Source: Streptomyces sp. TLI_105 (GTDB taxonomy: Bacteria; Actinomycetota; Actinomycetes; Streptomycetales; Streptomycetaceae). From it: 64,000 nucleotides of DNA. The stretch is taken from contig NZ_FNSM01000001.1 of assembly GCF_900105415.1 (NCBI RefSeq), positions 4,492,501 to 4,556,500 on the forward strand, given 5' to 3'. The position numbers and the translations under genes are program-made. Below the pieces are notes generated by a model that searched no databases, was not told the origin of the DNA, and saw nothing but the letters and a program-made list of their open reading frames with translations. Positions 32,535-40,000 of this stretch are shown piece by piece; position 1 is the stretch's first letter, and each line of letters begins with the position of its first letter.

Positions 32535-34659
32535 GACCGAGCTGTTCCCCCGTGGTGCCGTCGTCGGGCCCTTCTCCGGGCCCCGGGCCGCCTGGGGCGA
32601 GCACCTGGAGCGGGCGGCCGAGCGGTACGGCACGGCCGTGAACTGGGAGTTGTACGACGACCGCGGCGAGGCCGAGACGGCCCGGCAGATCGCCGAGGCG
32701 GTCGTCGCCGAAGGCCGGCACGCCCTGGTCGTCGGGCACTTCAACAGCGCGGGCGCGGCGGCCGCCCTCCCCGTCTACCGGGCGGCCGGACTCCCCGTCC
32801 TCCTCCCGCTGGCCACCACCCCCGGCCTCCTCGCCGACGGCGCCGGCACCCTCCTGCGCTGGTGCCCGGACGACCGCGCCCAGGCGGCCGACCTGCTCGC
32901 CGCCGTACGGGACGCGGGGCACACCCGGGTCGCCGTCACGCACGACGGCAGCGCGTACGGGGAGCGGCTCGCCCTGCTCGTACGGGACGCCTCGGCGGCC
33001 GCGCGGCCCGCCGTCCCGTCGGGGGCCGTGGTCTCCGACGGCAGCGGGCCCGCGACGGGCGCCGTGCCGGTGCCGGCGGCCCTGGCCGGGCCCTCCCCGG
33101 AGGTCCTCGACGGGCCGGAAGGACGGGACGCCTCGGCACTCACCGCGCTCGTCGTCTGCGGGACCCACGTCGGGGCCGCGCGGGCGGCCCGGGAGTGGCG
33201 GGCGGCCGGGTTCGAGGGCGCGTTCTGGTTCACCGACGACTGCGCGGTGGACGAGTTCGCGGCCCTGCTCGGCGCCCCGGCCGCGACCGGCGGGGCGTCC
33301 GTGGCCGCGACCGGCGGGGCGTCCGTGGCCCGGATGCGCGGCGGGCCCGAAGCCCACGTGGACGCGGCCTTCGCCGCCGCCACCGCCGCGCTCGCCGAGG
33401 ACCCGGCACGCACCGGACGCACCCTCCTCGCCGCCGTACGGGCCCACGCCGACCGGGGGTTCACCGCGCTCGGGGAGCCCGAGCCCGGGAGCGTGGGGTG
33501 GGACTTCGTGCCCGTGCCCGTGGTGGCCGGGGCGCCGACGCGTACCGGTGGCCGGCACGGGCGGGCCTACGACGTCATCGTCGTCGGCGCCGGAGTCGTC
33601 GGCTCCGCCACCGCCGCCGCCCTCGCCCGGCACGGCGCACGGGTCGCGCTCGTCGCCCCCATGGACGGGCGCCAGGACCACGCCACCGCCTGGTCCGGCG
33701 GACTCGTCCGGTCCTTCGAGGCCGACCCGTACCTGCGCGGGCTCGCCCTCCGCAGCCACCACCTCGCCTGGGGGCCCGCCGCGCTCGCGCCGGGACCGTA
33801 CGGCTTCATGACCACCGGGTCGCTCGTCCTCTGCGGCGACGCCGACCTGGAACAGGCCGAGAAGGGCGTCGCCGAGCTCAACGGGGCCGGTGTGCCAGCG
33901 GAGTTGCTGGGCCCGGACGTGCTCGGGGCCCGCTTCCCCGGGCTCTCCGTCGACGGCGTCACCGCCGCCGTCTGGGAACCCCAGGCCGGTTACGCCGACC
34001 CGCCCCGCACCGCGCGCGTCTACCGCGACCGCGCCCTCGCCCACGGGGCCCGGCTGCTGCCCGCGCGGGTACGCGAACTCGACGCGCCGCCCGGCGCCGA
34101 CCGGGTCCGCGTCCTCCTCGAACCCGGCGGTCCCGTCGAGGCCTTCGCCGTCGTCCTCGCGGCCGGCGGCGGCACCGGGGAGATCGCCGGGCACCGGCTC
34201 AGCGGCGCGGACGCCGGGCGCACCAAGAGCATCCGGTACGGCTTCTTCCACCATCCCGCCACCGCCGGTCTGCCGACCGTCGTCGACATGGTCAGCGGCG
34301 TCTGGGGCCGGCCCCAGCTCACCGGAGAGGCGGCCGGCGGCTACATGGCCGGACGGCCCGTCGACGAATGGGACGTACCCCCGGGCGGGCTCGCCACGCT
34401 CACCGACGAGCACGTGGCGTACATACGCCAGGGGGCGGCCGCGCGGTGGCCCTGGCTCGCCGACCCCGCGACCCGCTTCCTCGGCGGGCGCCAGGGCGTC
34501 GACCTCTACACCCCGCACTCCCGCCCCCACCTCGGCCGCGAACGGCCCGACAGCCGGATCGTCCTCGCGACGGGCTGGTCGGGGGCGGGCTTCAAAACGG
34601 CACCGGCGGCGGCGGAGCTCGCGGCGGCGGAGGCGCTGGACGTCCTGGGGCCCACCTGA
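32527..34659 (+). CDS. Fusion: type I periplasmic-binding-protein-like domain + FAD-dependent amine oxidase (DAO family)
   Basis: 710 residues starting at GTG 32527, which overlaps the MetRS-like stop. Residues ~5-335 resemble an amino-acid/amide-binding protein of the Leu/Ile/Val type (VVGPFSGPRAAWG, VVGHFNSAGAAAALPVYRAA), but no signal peptide or lipobox precedes it, so it is cytoplasmic. Residues ~345-705 are a D-amino-acid-oxidase/sarcosine-oxidase-like flavoprotein: FAD dinucleotide motif VGAGVVGSATAAAL (G354, G356, G359), C-terminal GWSGAGFKTAPAAAELAAAE. In hydrazine pathways a DAO-family enzyme oxidises the lysine side of the N-N adduct to release the hydrazino acid. The binding-fold domain might capture that adduct. 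An ATGGASV repeat at 33288-33329 lies in the linker. Domain calls are firm, role inferred. Confidence 0.86.
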   Translation: MPETELFPRGAVVGPFSGPRAAWGEHLERAAERYGTAVNWELYDDRGEAETARQIAEAVVAEGRHALVVGHFNSAGAAAALPVYRAAGLPVLLPLATTPGLLADGAGTLLRWCPDDRAQAADLLAAVRDAGHTRVAVTHDGSAYGERLALLVRDASAAARPAVPSGAVVSDGSGPATGAVPVPAALAGPSPEVLDGPEGRDASALTALVVCGTHVGAARAAREWRAAGFEGAFWFTDDCAVDEFAALLGAPAATGGASVAATGGASVARMRGGPEAHVDAAFAAATAALAEDPARTGRTLLAAVRAHADRGFTALGEPEPGSVGWDFVPVPVVAGAPTRTGGRHGRAYDVIVVGAGVVGSATAAALARHGARVALVAPMDGRQDHATAWSGGLVRSFEADPYLRGLALRSHHLAWGPAALAPGPYGFMTTGSLVLCGDADLEQAEKGVAELNGAGVPAELLGPDVLGARFPGLSVDGVTAAVWEPQAGYADPPRTARVYRDRALAHGARLLPARVRELDAPPGADRVRVLLEPGGPVEAFAVVLAAGGGTGEIAGHRLSGADAGRTKSIRYGFFHHPATAGLPTVVDMVSGVWGRPQLTGEAAGGYMAGRPVDEWDVPPGGLATLTDEHVAYIRQGAAARWPWLADPATRFLGGRQGVDLYTPHSRPHLGRERPDSRIVLATGWSGAGFKTAPAAAELAAAEALDVLGPT

Positions 34660-34787
34660 GGCCCACCCTGAGGCCCCTCGCGCACCCACGCCCCACCGGG
34701 TGCGGCCTCGCTCTGCGGGGCGGCGCCCACGTCCCTCTCGTCGTGTGGGACCCGCGCCTTGCCGGCCGGTGGCCGCCCCGCCCCCGC

Positions 34788-35117
34788 CCGTGTGGGCAAT
34801 CGTCCCGCAGGGCGGGACGGGTGGGCACACGGGACGGCGCCCTTGGCGGCGCCTCCGCCTTACGCGCCTGAACCTGCGCCACCAGCACGGTGCGGGTCCA
34901 GGCGCGGGAGCCTCTGGCACCGGCAAGGGCGCCGTCCGTTGTGCCCACCCTCCCCCAAGCTCTCGGCTTCGCTCGAGCAGGGGGGACCCCCCTCGCCCCA
35001 GCGGAACGACTGCCCACAACGGGGGCGGTGGGGCACCACCCCGGCGGGCGCAGTCCGCAACGGACGTGGGGGCGGGCGCCGCCCCAGCGGAACGCATGCC
35101 CACAACGGGGGGGCGGG
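34788..35117. repeat. Intergenic palindromic repeat element, copy A (gap 34660-35181)
   Basis: The 522-base gap holds no gene. It contains TGTGGGCAATCGTCCCGC at 34791, two TGCCCAC-ended palindromes (35011-35017, 35097-35103), and a 64-base segment (34941-35004) found exactly, in reverse complement, at 52406-52469. The same modules recur at 43186-43430 and 46430-46570. It probably splits the locus into two transcription units. Confidence 0.8.
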
Positions 35118-35181
35118 GGCCCGCAGTGGGGCGTGTCGTCCCAGTCGAACGAATGCCCATCACTCACTCGAAGGTGACACC

Positions 35182-36423
35182 ATGACCGATCTGCTGCAGC
35201 GGCCCGACGCCGCCCCCCGCAGCACCCTCGGCGTGCGCGCTCTCGTCGTGTTCTACGTCAGCAGCCTCGTCGGGACCGGCATCCTTCTGGTGCCGGGGCT
35301 GACGGAGCGGCAGGCCGGGCCCGCCGCGCTCCTCGCATGGCTGGCGCTGGCCCTCAGCTCGTACCCCTTCGCGCGTTTCTTCGCGGAGATGTCGGCCTGG
35401 CGTCCCGACGCCTCCGGCCTCGCCGCGATGGTGGAGGCCGGGTTCGGGCGCCGCCCGGGGCGGGCGGCGGCGTTGCTGCTGGTCGCCACGTACGTCATCG
35501 GGAATCCGGTGATGGGCATCGTGTCCGCCCGATGCCTGCTCGGGCTGCTCGGCCGGCCCGAAGGCCCCGTGTACCCGATCGCGATCGGTTTCATGGCGCT
35601 GTCCGCCGCGTTCACGCTGCTCGGGCTCACGGCAGGCGCCCGCGTGCAGACCGCGGCGCTGCTCGTGCTGCTGCTCGGCCTCGGTGGTGCCGTGGTGCTC
35701 GCGGTGCCGCGTTTCGAGGCGGCGGAGTACACCCCGTTCCTCACGCACGGCTGGGGCGGCGTCGGCATCGCCGTCGTCACCGCCTTCTTCTCCTTCCTCG
35801 GCTGGGAGAACGTCTCGACCCTCGCCGAGCAGGTCGACGACCCCGCCCGCAGCTACCGGCGGGCGATCCGCTGGGCGGTGCCGATCGTCGGGCTGCTCTA
35901 CGCGGCGGTGACGGCCGCCTACCTGGCGGTCCCCGGTGACGAGCCCGTCGTCATCACCGCCCTGCTCGGCGCCTCGCTCGGCGACGGCGGTGCGATCGCC
36001 GGTGACCTCCTCGCCCTCGGCCTCGCGGTGGTCGCCACCAACGCCTGGGTGCTCGGCGCCACCCGGGTCGTCCGGGCCGCCGCCCGCGAGCGGATCCTGC
36101 CGCCCTCCCTGGCCGACCGCCCGGTACGGGCGACCGTCGTGCTGGCCCTCGCCTACGCGGCCGTCCTCGGCGCCCTGACCGTCACGGGGACCGGCGAGGA
36201 GCTGGTGCTCGTCGTCACCAGCAGCGCGTTCCTGCTGCTGTACGTGGCCGCCGCCGCGGCCGCCCTGCGGGCGCGCGGCACCGGCCGTGCCCTGCGCGCG
36301 ACGGCCGTCGTGACCCTGGTGATCGCGGCCGTCTTCCTCTCCTTCGCCGGTACGGGCCTGCTGTTCGCCCTGCTCCTCGCCGCCGGCTGCGTCGCCCTCG
36401 CCGGACGCCCGCGCACCTCCTGA
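35182..36423 (+). CDS. APC-family amino acid/amine permease
   Basis: 413-residue membrane transporter with about 12 hydrophobic spans. The first helix carries the unwound GTGILLVPGL motif (SSLVGTGILLVPG) characteristic of the APC superfamily, and FFSFLGWENVSTLAEQVDDP resembles the conserved helix 6-loop of this group. I choose ATG 35182 preceded by GAAGGTGA; the frame upstream to 34759 is the repeat element. It stands 28 bases before the N-hydroxylase gene. It could import the lysine/ornithine-type precursor or export the product, and may confer self-resistance. Direction cannot be told from sequence. Confidence 0.86.
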   Translation: MTDLLQRPDAAPRSTLGVRALVVFYVSSLVGTGILLVPGLTERQAGPAALLAWLALALSSYPFARFFAEMSAWRPDASGLAAMVEAGFGRRPGRAAALLLVATYVIGNPVMGIVSARCLLGLLGRPEGPVYPIAIGFMALSAAFTLLGLTAGARVQTAALLVLLLGLGGAVVLAVPRFEAAEYTPFLTHGWGGVGIAVVTAFFSFLGWENVSTLAEQVDDPARSYRRAIRWAVPIVGLLYAAVTAAYLAVPGDEPVVITALLGASLGDGGAIAGDLLALGLAVVATNAWVLGATRVVRAAARERILPPSLADRPVRATVVLALAYAAVLGALTVTGTGEELVLVVTSSAFLLLYVAAAAAALRARGTGRALRATAVVTLVIAAVFLSFAGTGLLFALLLAAGCVALAGRPRTS

Positions 36424-36451
36424 ACCCCTCGCTACCGAAAGGCACTTCGCC

Positions 36452-37801
36452 ATGAACGAGACCGTGAACGAGACCGTGAACGAGACCACCCCCGTCTACG
36501 ACGTCGTCGGTGTCGGCTTCGGGCCCGCCAACCTCGCCCTCGCGATCGCGATCGAGGAGTACAACGAGCAGGCCGCGCCCGACGAGCGGCTCACGGCCGT
36601 CTTCCTGGAGAAGCAGCCGAGCTTCGGCTGGCACCGGGGCATGCTGATCCCGGACGCCACCATGCAGGTCTCGTTCCTCAAGGACCTGGCCACGATGCGC
36701 AATCCGCGCAGCCGCTTCGGCTTCGTGCCGTACCTCCACGACCGGGGCCGCCTCGTCGACTTCATCAACCACAAGGTGCTGTTCCCGACCCGCGAGGAGT
36801 TCCACGACTACCTCCAGTGGGCCGCCGACGGCGTGGACCACATGGTCCGTTACGGCCTGGAGGTCACCGCCATCCGTCCGGCGGGAACGGCGGAGGCGTC
36901 GGGCCCCGTCGTCGAGGTCGACGTCGCCGCCTTCGGCGAGGCGGAGGCCGTCACGTACCGGGCGCGGAACCTCGTCGTCGGCACCGGCCTCGTGCCCCGG
37001 CTCCCCGAGGGCGTCGAGTCCTCCGAACGCCTCTGGCACAGCAGCGAGTTCCTGCACCGGCTCGCCGCGCTGCCCACCGACGAGCCGCGCCGCTTCGTCG
37101 TCGCCGGAGCCGGCCAGAGCGCCGCCGAGATCGCCGACCACCTGCACCGGACGTACGAGGGGGCCGAGGTCGTCGCCGTCCACACCCGGTACGGCTACAG
37201 CCCGGCCGACGACAGCCCGTACGCGAACCGGATCTTCGACCCGGCGGCCGTCGACCTCTACCACGGTGCCGAGCCGTCCGTCCGCCGGGCGCTCATGGAC
37301 TACCACCGCAACACCAACTACGGCGTCGTCGACATGGATCTCATCGAGGAGCTCTACCGCCGCTCGTACCAGGAGAAGGTGCGCGGCGAGCAGCGGCTGC
37401 GGATCCTCGGCGTCACCCGGCTCACCGAGGTCGAGGAGGGCCCCGACGGCGTCCGCGTCCAGGTGCGTAACCTCGCGACGGGCGAGACGGAGACGATGGA
37501 CGCGGACGCGGTCGTCTACGCCACCGGCTACTCCGAGCCCGACCCGGCCCGGCTGCTCGGCGAGCTCGACGCCGCCTGCGCGCGGGACGAGGACGGCCGG
37601 CTGCGGGTGCGCCGCGACTACCGGGTGCAGACGGCGCCGGAGGTGGAGGCCGGGATCTATCTGATGGGCGGCACCGAGCACTCGCACGGCATCACGGCCA
37701 ACCTGCTGTCGATGGCCGCCGTCCGGGCCGGCGAGATCTGCGACTCCCTGGCCGCCCGCCGCCGTTCCGACAGGCGGGCGCCGGTGGCGGTGACCGGCTG
37801 A
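36452..37801 (+). CDS. L-lysine/L-ornithine N-hydroxylase (FAD, NADPH)
   Basis: 449-residue flavin monooxygenase hydroxylating the terminal amino group of a diamino acid. FAD motif GVGFGPANLALA (20-31), substrate/FAD region KQPSFGWHRGML, NADPH motif VVAGAGQSAAEI (215-226), and ATGYSEPDP near 350, all typical of the SidA/IucD/PvdA family. The N-terminus is three exact copies of the tetrapeptide NETV/NETT from a 12-base tandem repeat, so GTG codons at 36464 and 36476 are alternative starts. Siderophore synthetase genes (IucA/IucC, NRPS) are absent. With a cupin, MetRS-like protein and DAO-type oxidase nearby, it most likely makes N6-hydroxylysine for N-N bond formation, as Spb38 does in the s56-p1 pathway. 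Lys versus Orn cannot be settled by eye. Confidence 0.9.
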   Translation: MNETVNETVNETTPVYDVVGVGFGPANLALAIAIEEYNEQAAPDERLTAVFLEKQPSFGWHRGMLIPDATMQVSFLKDLATMRNPRSRFGFVPYLHDRGRLVDFINHKVLFPTREEFHDYLQWAADGVDHMVRYGLEVTAIRPAGTAEASGPVVEVDVAAFGEAEAVTYRARNLVVGTGLVPRLPEGVESSERLWHSSEFLHRLAALPTDEPRRFVVAGAGQSAAEIADHLHRTYEGAEVVAVHTRYGYSPADDSPYANRIFDPAAVDLYHGAEPSVRRALMDYHRNTNYGVVDMDLIEELYRRSYQEKVRGEQRLRILGVTRLTEVEEGPDGVRVQVRNLATGETETMDADAVVYATGYSEPDPARLLGELDAACARDEDGRLRVRRDYRVQTAPEVEAGIYLMGGTEHSHGITANLLSMAAVRAGEICDSLAARRRSDRRAPVAVTG

Positions 37802-37846
37802 TCCCCCGTACAACACTCTCCACCCACACTTTGACGAGAGGGCACC

Positions 37847-38575
37847 ATGAGCACCACCACCCCCACGGAGGCCGGCGACGAGCTGTCCGTCACCGAGCGG
37901 ACCCGGCTGCGCCGGATGCGTCACAAGGGGAGCCACCGGCGGGCCGACCTGGACGCGGTGCTCGCCGCGGGCTTCCTCTGCCACCTCGGCGTCACCGTCG
38001 ACGGCACGACGACGGTGGTGCCCACCGCGTACGGGGTGGACGGCGACCGGCTCTACCTGCACGGTTCGGTCGCCAGCCGCAGCCTGGTCCAGGCCCCCGA
38101 CACCACCGTCTGCGTCACGGTCACGCACGTCGACGGCCTCGTCCTCGCCCGTTCCGTCTTCGAGCACGGGGTCAACTACCGCTGCGCGATGATCTACGGC
38201 GTTCCCGAGATCGTCACCGACCCGGAGGAGAAGCTCCGCGGCCTGCGGGCCCTGACCGAGCAGAGCTCGCCGGGCCAGTGGGAGTACGCGCGGCAGCCGA
38301 GCCGCAAGGAGCTGGCCGCGACCGCGGTGCTCGCGCTCGACCTCACCGAGGCCTCGGTGAAGACCGCCGGCGGGCCGCCGGACGACGGCGAGTCCGAGGA
38401 CGCGGCGCTCGGTCTGTGGGCGGGGGTGCTCCCGGTGGTGACCACCTTCGGCGAGCCGGTCACGGACCCGATCCTCCCGGCGGACTTCGCCCCGCCGGCC
38501 CACATCGCCTCGCGCGCGGGCCGCGTCCTGGGCGGGGACCCGGCGGGCGACCCCGCGGGCGCCGTCCGGGCGTAG
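37847..38575 (+). CDS. PPOX-fold (pyridoxamine 5'-phosphate oxidase-like) flavoprotein
   Basis: 242-residue split-barrel protein expected to bind FMN or a related cofactor. The N-terminal half shows RTRLRRMRHKGSHRRAD, FLCHLGVTVDGTTTVVPTAY and LYLHGSVASRSL, the pattern of the actinobacterial pyridoxamine 5'-phosphate oxidase family that contains NimA-like nitroreductases. The C-terminal ~40 residues are Ala/Gly/Pro-rich and probably disordered. ATG 37847 lies 45 bases after the hydroxylase. Possible roles are oxidation or reduction of the hydrazino/hydrazone product, or detoxification. It is the last gene of this locus before the terminator at 38753. Confidence 0.85.
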   Translation: MSTTTPTEAGDELSVTERTRLRRMRHKGSHRRADLDAVLAAGFLCHLGVTVDGTTTVVPTAYGVDGDRLYLHGSVASRSLVQAPDTTVCVTVTHVDGLVLARSVFEHGVNYRCAMIYGVPEIVTDPEEKLRGLRALTEQSSPGQWEYARQPSRKELAATAVLALDLTEASVKTAGGPPDDGESEDAALGLWAGVLPVVTTFGEPVTDPILPADFAPPAHIASRAGRVLGGDPAGDPAGAVRA

Positions 38576-38609
38576 CGGGGGTCGGGGAGGGGCCGGACCA
38601 GGCCGTACG

Positions 38610-38711
38610 GGGCCGCCCGGGACCGCACGAAGGCGCCCGGGCCGCCCGGGACCGCACGAAGGCGCCCGGGCCGGGCGGGGCCGTACGAAGGCGCCCGGGC
38701 CGGGCGGGGCA
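38610..38711. repeat. 29-base tandem repeat, three and a half copies
   Basis: Units at 38610-38638, 38639-38667 and 38668-38696, plus a half unit to 38711. The first two are identical; the third differs at several positions. It lies between the last gene of the biosynthetic locus and its terminator, with no sign of coding. Confidence 0.8.
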
Positions 38712-38752
38712 GGATCGAGCCGGACAGGGCCGGAGCCCCACGGGGCCGGACC

Positions 38753-38784
38753 AAGCCCAGCCGCGTGTGCGGCTGGGCTTTTCC
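38753..38784. terminator. Bidirectional terminator between convergent genes
   Basis: A perfect 12-base-pair stem AAGCCCAGCCGC/GCGGCTGGGCTT (38753-38764 with 38769-38780) with loop GTGT, flanked by A residues on the left and TTTT on the right. It can end transcription of the plus-strand locus and of the minus-strand gene at 38858-39241. Confidence 0.87.
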
Positions 38785-38857
38785 TGCGTCCGGGCCCGCC
38801 TCCGGCGGCCGGGCCGGGGCCGTGTCCGGGCGGCCGGTCCGGGGTCCGTGTCCGGGG

Positions 38858-39241
38858 TCAGTCGCCGTGTCCGGTGCCTCCGCTGCCGAAGCCTCCGCTG
38901 GAGATGCCGCCCCACTTGCGCTTCTCCTCGGACGGCGGGTCGGACGAGGTCTCCGTGCCGCCGTTCTTGAGCTGGTAGGGCATGAGCCGGTGCTCGCCGT
39001 CGGTCTGCGGCATCTCGGCCGGCTTGCGGTATTCGGACGTCTCGCCGGGGAGCGCCCCGGTGTCGGGCCGGTGGGGCTGCTCCTCCGGCTTCGGGGGCTC
39101 GGGTTCGCGGTTGCGGACCCGGTAGCCGTACCAGAAGGCCCCGATGAGGACGGCCACGAGGACGAGACCACCGAGGACCTGCCCCATACCTGACTGCCAG
39201 ACTCCAGCGGCCAGGTTCTCTGCTGCGCTGAGAGTGTTCAT
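38858..39241 (-). CDS. Small single-span membrane protein (DUF6479-like)
   Basis: 127 residues from ATG 39241 (MNTLSAAENLAAGVW). One hydrophobic span (about 20-40, LGGLVLVAVLIGAFWYGYRV) is followed by a basic stop-transfer RVRNR, then a polar Pro/Glu-rich tail ending GGFGSGGTGHGD. It resembles the Streptomyces proteins grouped as DUF6479, of unknown function. The open frame continues upstream to 39463 but crosses the lower-GC promoter region and is not coding. It diverges from the sigma factor gene. Confidence 0.72.
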   Translation of the reverse strand: MNTLSAAENLAAGVWQSGMGQVLGGLVLVAVLIGAFWYGYRVRNREPEPPKPEEQPHRPDTGALPGETSEYRKPAEMPQTDGEHRLMPYQLKNGGTETSSDPPSEEKRKWGGISSGGFGSGGTGHGD

Positions 39242-39323
39242 ACCAAAAGGATTACCCGATTCCGCTTCTTCGAATACGCCGAGCGGCCATCCTCTGGGAA
39301 TCCCCTCCGAACTCTCCGATTTC

Positions 39324-39347
39324 GCTGAAACATCTTGGCTGAAACAT
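39324..39347. promoter_or_regulatory. Direct repeat in the sigma factor upstream region
   Basis: GCTGAAACAT occurs exactly twice, 14 bases apart (39324-39333 and 39338-39347), in the lowest-GC part of the 176-base divergent gap. GAAAC resembles the -35 motif of ECF promoters, so one copy may be the autoregulated sigma promoter; a repressor site is the alternative. Confidence 0.45.
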
Positions 39348-39417
39348 TTCCGCGCCCCCATCGCGTCAATGAGGTGTACGGCGGCCACGCCACGTGACCG
39401 CGAGGGAAAGGAGGGGC

Positions 39418-39927
39418 ATGAGAAAGTCCCGCGCGGACGAGTTCCAGGAGTTCGCCTCCGCACGCACGGGGCACCTGTTCCGCTCGGCGTGCCTGCTGAC
39501 CAGCGGCGACACGCATCTCGCCGAAGACCTCACCCAGGAGACGCTCGGCCGGATGTACGCCCTCTGGGGCCGCGTGACCCGGATCGGGAACCCCGCCGCG
39601 TACGCCCAGACCGTGCTCGTCCGCACGTTCCTCAGCCACCAGCGGCGCCGCTCGGCCACCGAGCGGCCCCTCGGCGAGCTGCCCGACCGCGCGCCCGAGC
39701 ACGGCGAGGACCCGGCGCTGCGGGTCGCGCTGCTCGACGCGCTGGCCGCGCTGGCGCCGAAGGACCGGGCGGTCGTGGTGCTGCGCTACTGGGAGGACCG
39801 CAGCATCGAGGAGACCGCCGAGGCCCTGCACGTCAGCTCCGCCGCGGTACGCACCCGCTCGGTGCGCGCGCTCGCGAAGCTGCGGGAACGGCTCGGCGGC
39901 AGCCTCGTCGCCTTCGCCACCCGCTGA
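39418..39927 (+). CDS. ECF sigma factor, SigE family
   Basis: 169-residue alternative sigma factor. Region 2 spans ~5-75 (FQEFASARTGHLFRSACLLT, HLAEDLTQETLGRMY); region 4 spans ~105-160 (LAALAPKDRAVVVLRYWEDR, SIEETAEALHVSSAAVRTRS). This matches the actinobacterial SigE-like ECF group, short and without an N-terminal extension. ATG 39418 is preceded by a strong SD, AAAGGAGGGG. The next gene, 73 bases on, encodes a single-span membrane protein that is a candidate regulator of its activity. Confidence 0.93.
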   Translation: MRKSRADEFQEFASARTGHLFRSACLLTSGDTHLAEDLTQETLGRMYALWGRVTRIGNPAAYAQTVLVRTFLSHQRRRSATERPLGELPDRAPEHGEDPALRVALLDALAALAPKDRAVVVLRYWEDRSIEETAEALHVSSAAVRTRSVRALAKLRERLGGSLVAFATR

Positions 39928-40000
39928 ACACGACACAGCTCCCAGTACTTCTCGCCCATCTCAGTACTTCTCGTCCACGACCGGAGACGGTGATCTCGGC

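Noticed and set aside
34788..35117. Insertion sequence remnant
   Set aside because: The element is palindromic and recurs, but no transposase fragment, target duplication or terminal repeats of a full IS are visible.
36452..37801. Siderophore biosynthesis locus
   Set aside because: The N-hydroxylase alone suggests it, but no IucA/IucC-type synthetase, NRPS, decarboxylase or siderophore uptake gene is present, while N-N-forming partners are.
38610..38711. CRISPR array
   Set aside because: Units are directly adjacent with no unique spacers and no cas genes are nearby; the same holds for the arrays at 52583 and 62342.
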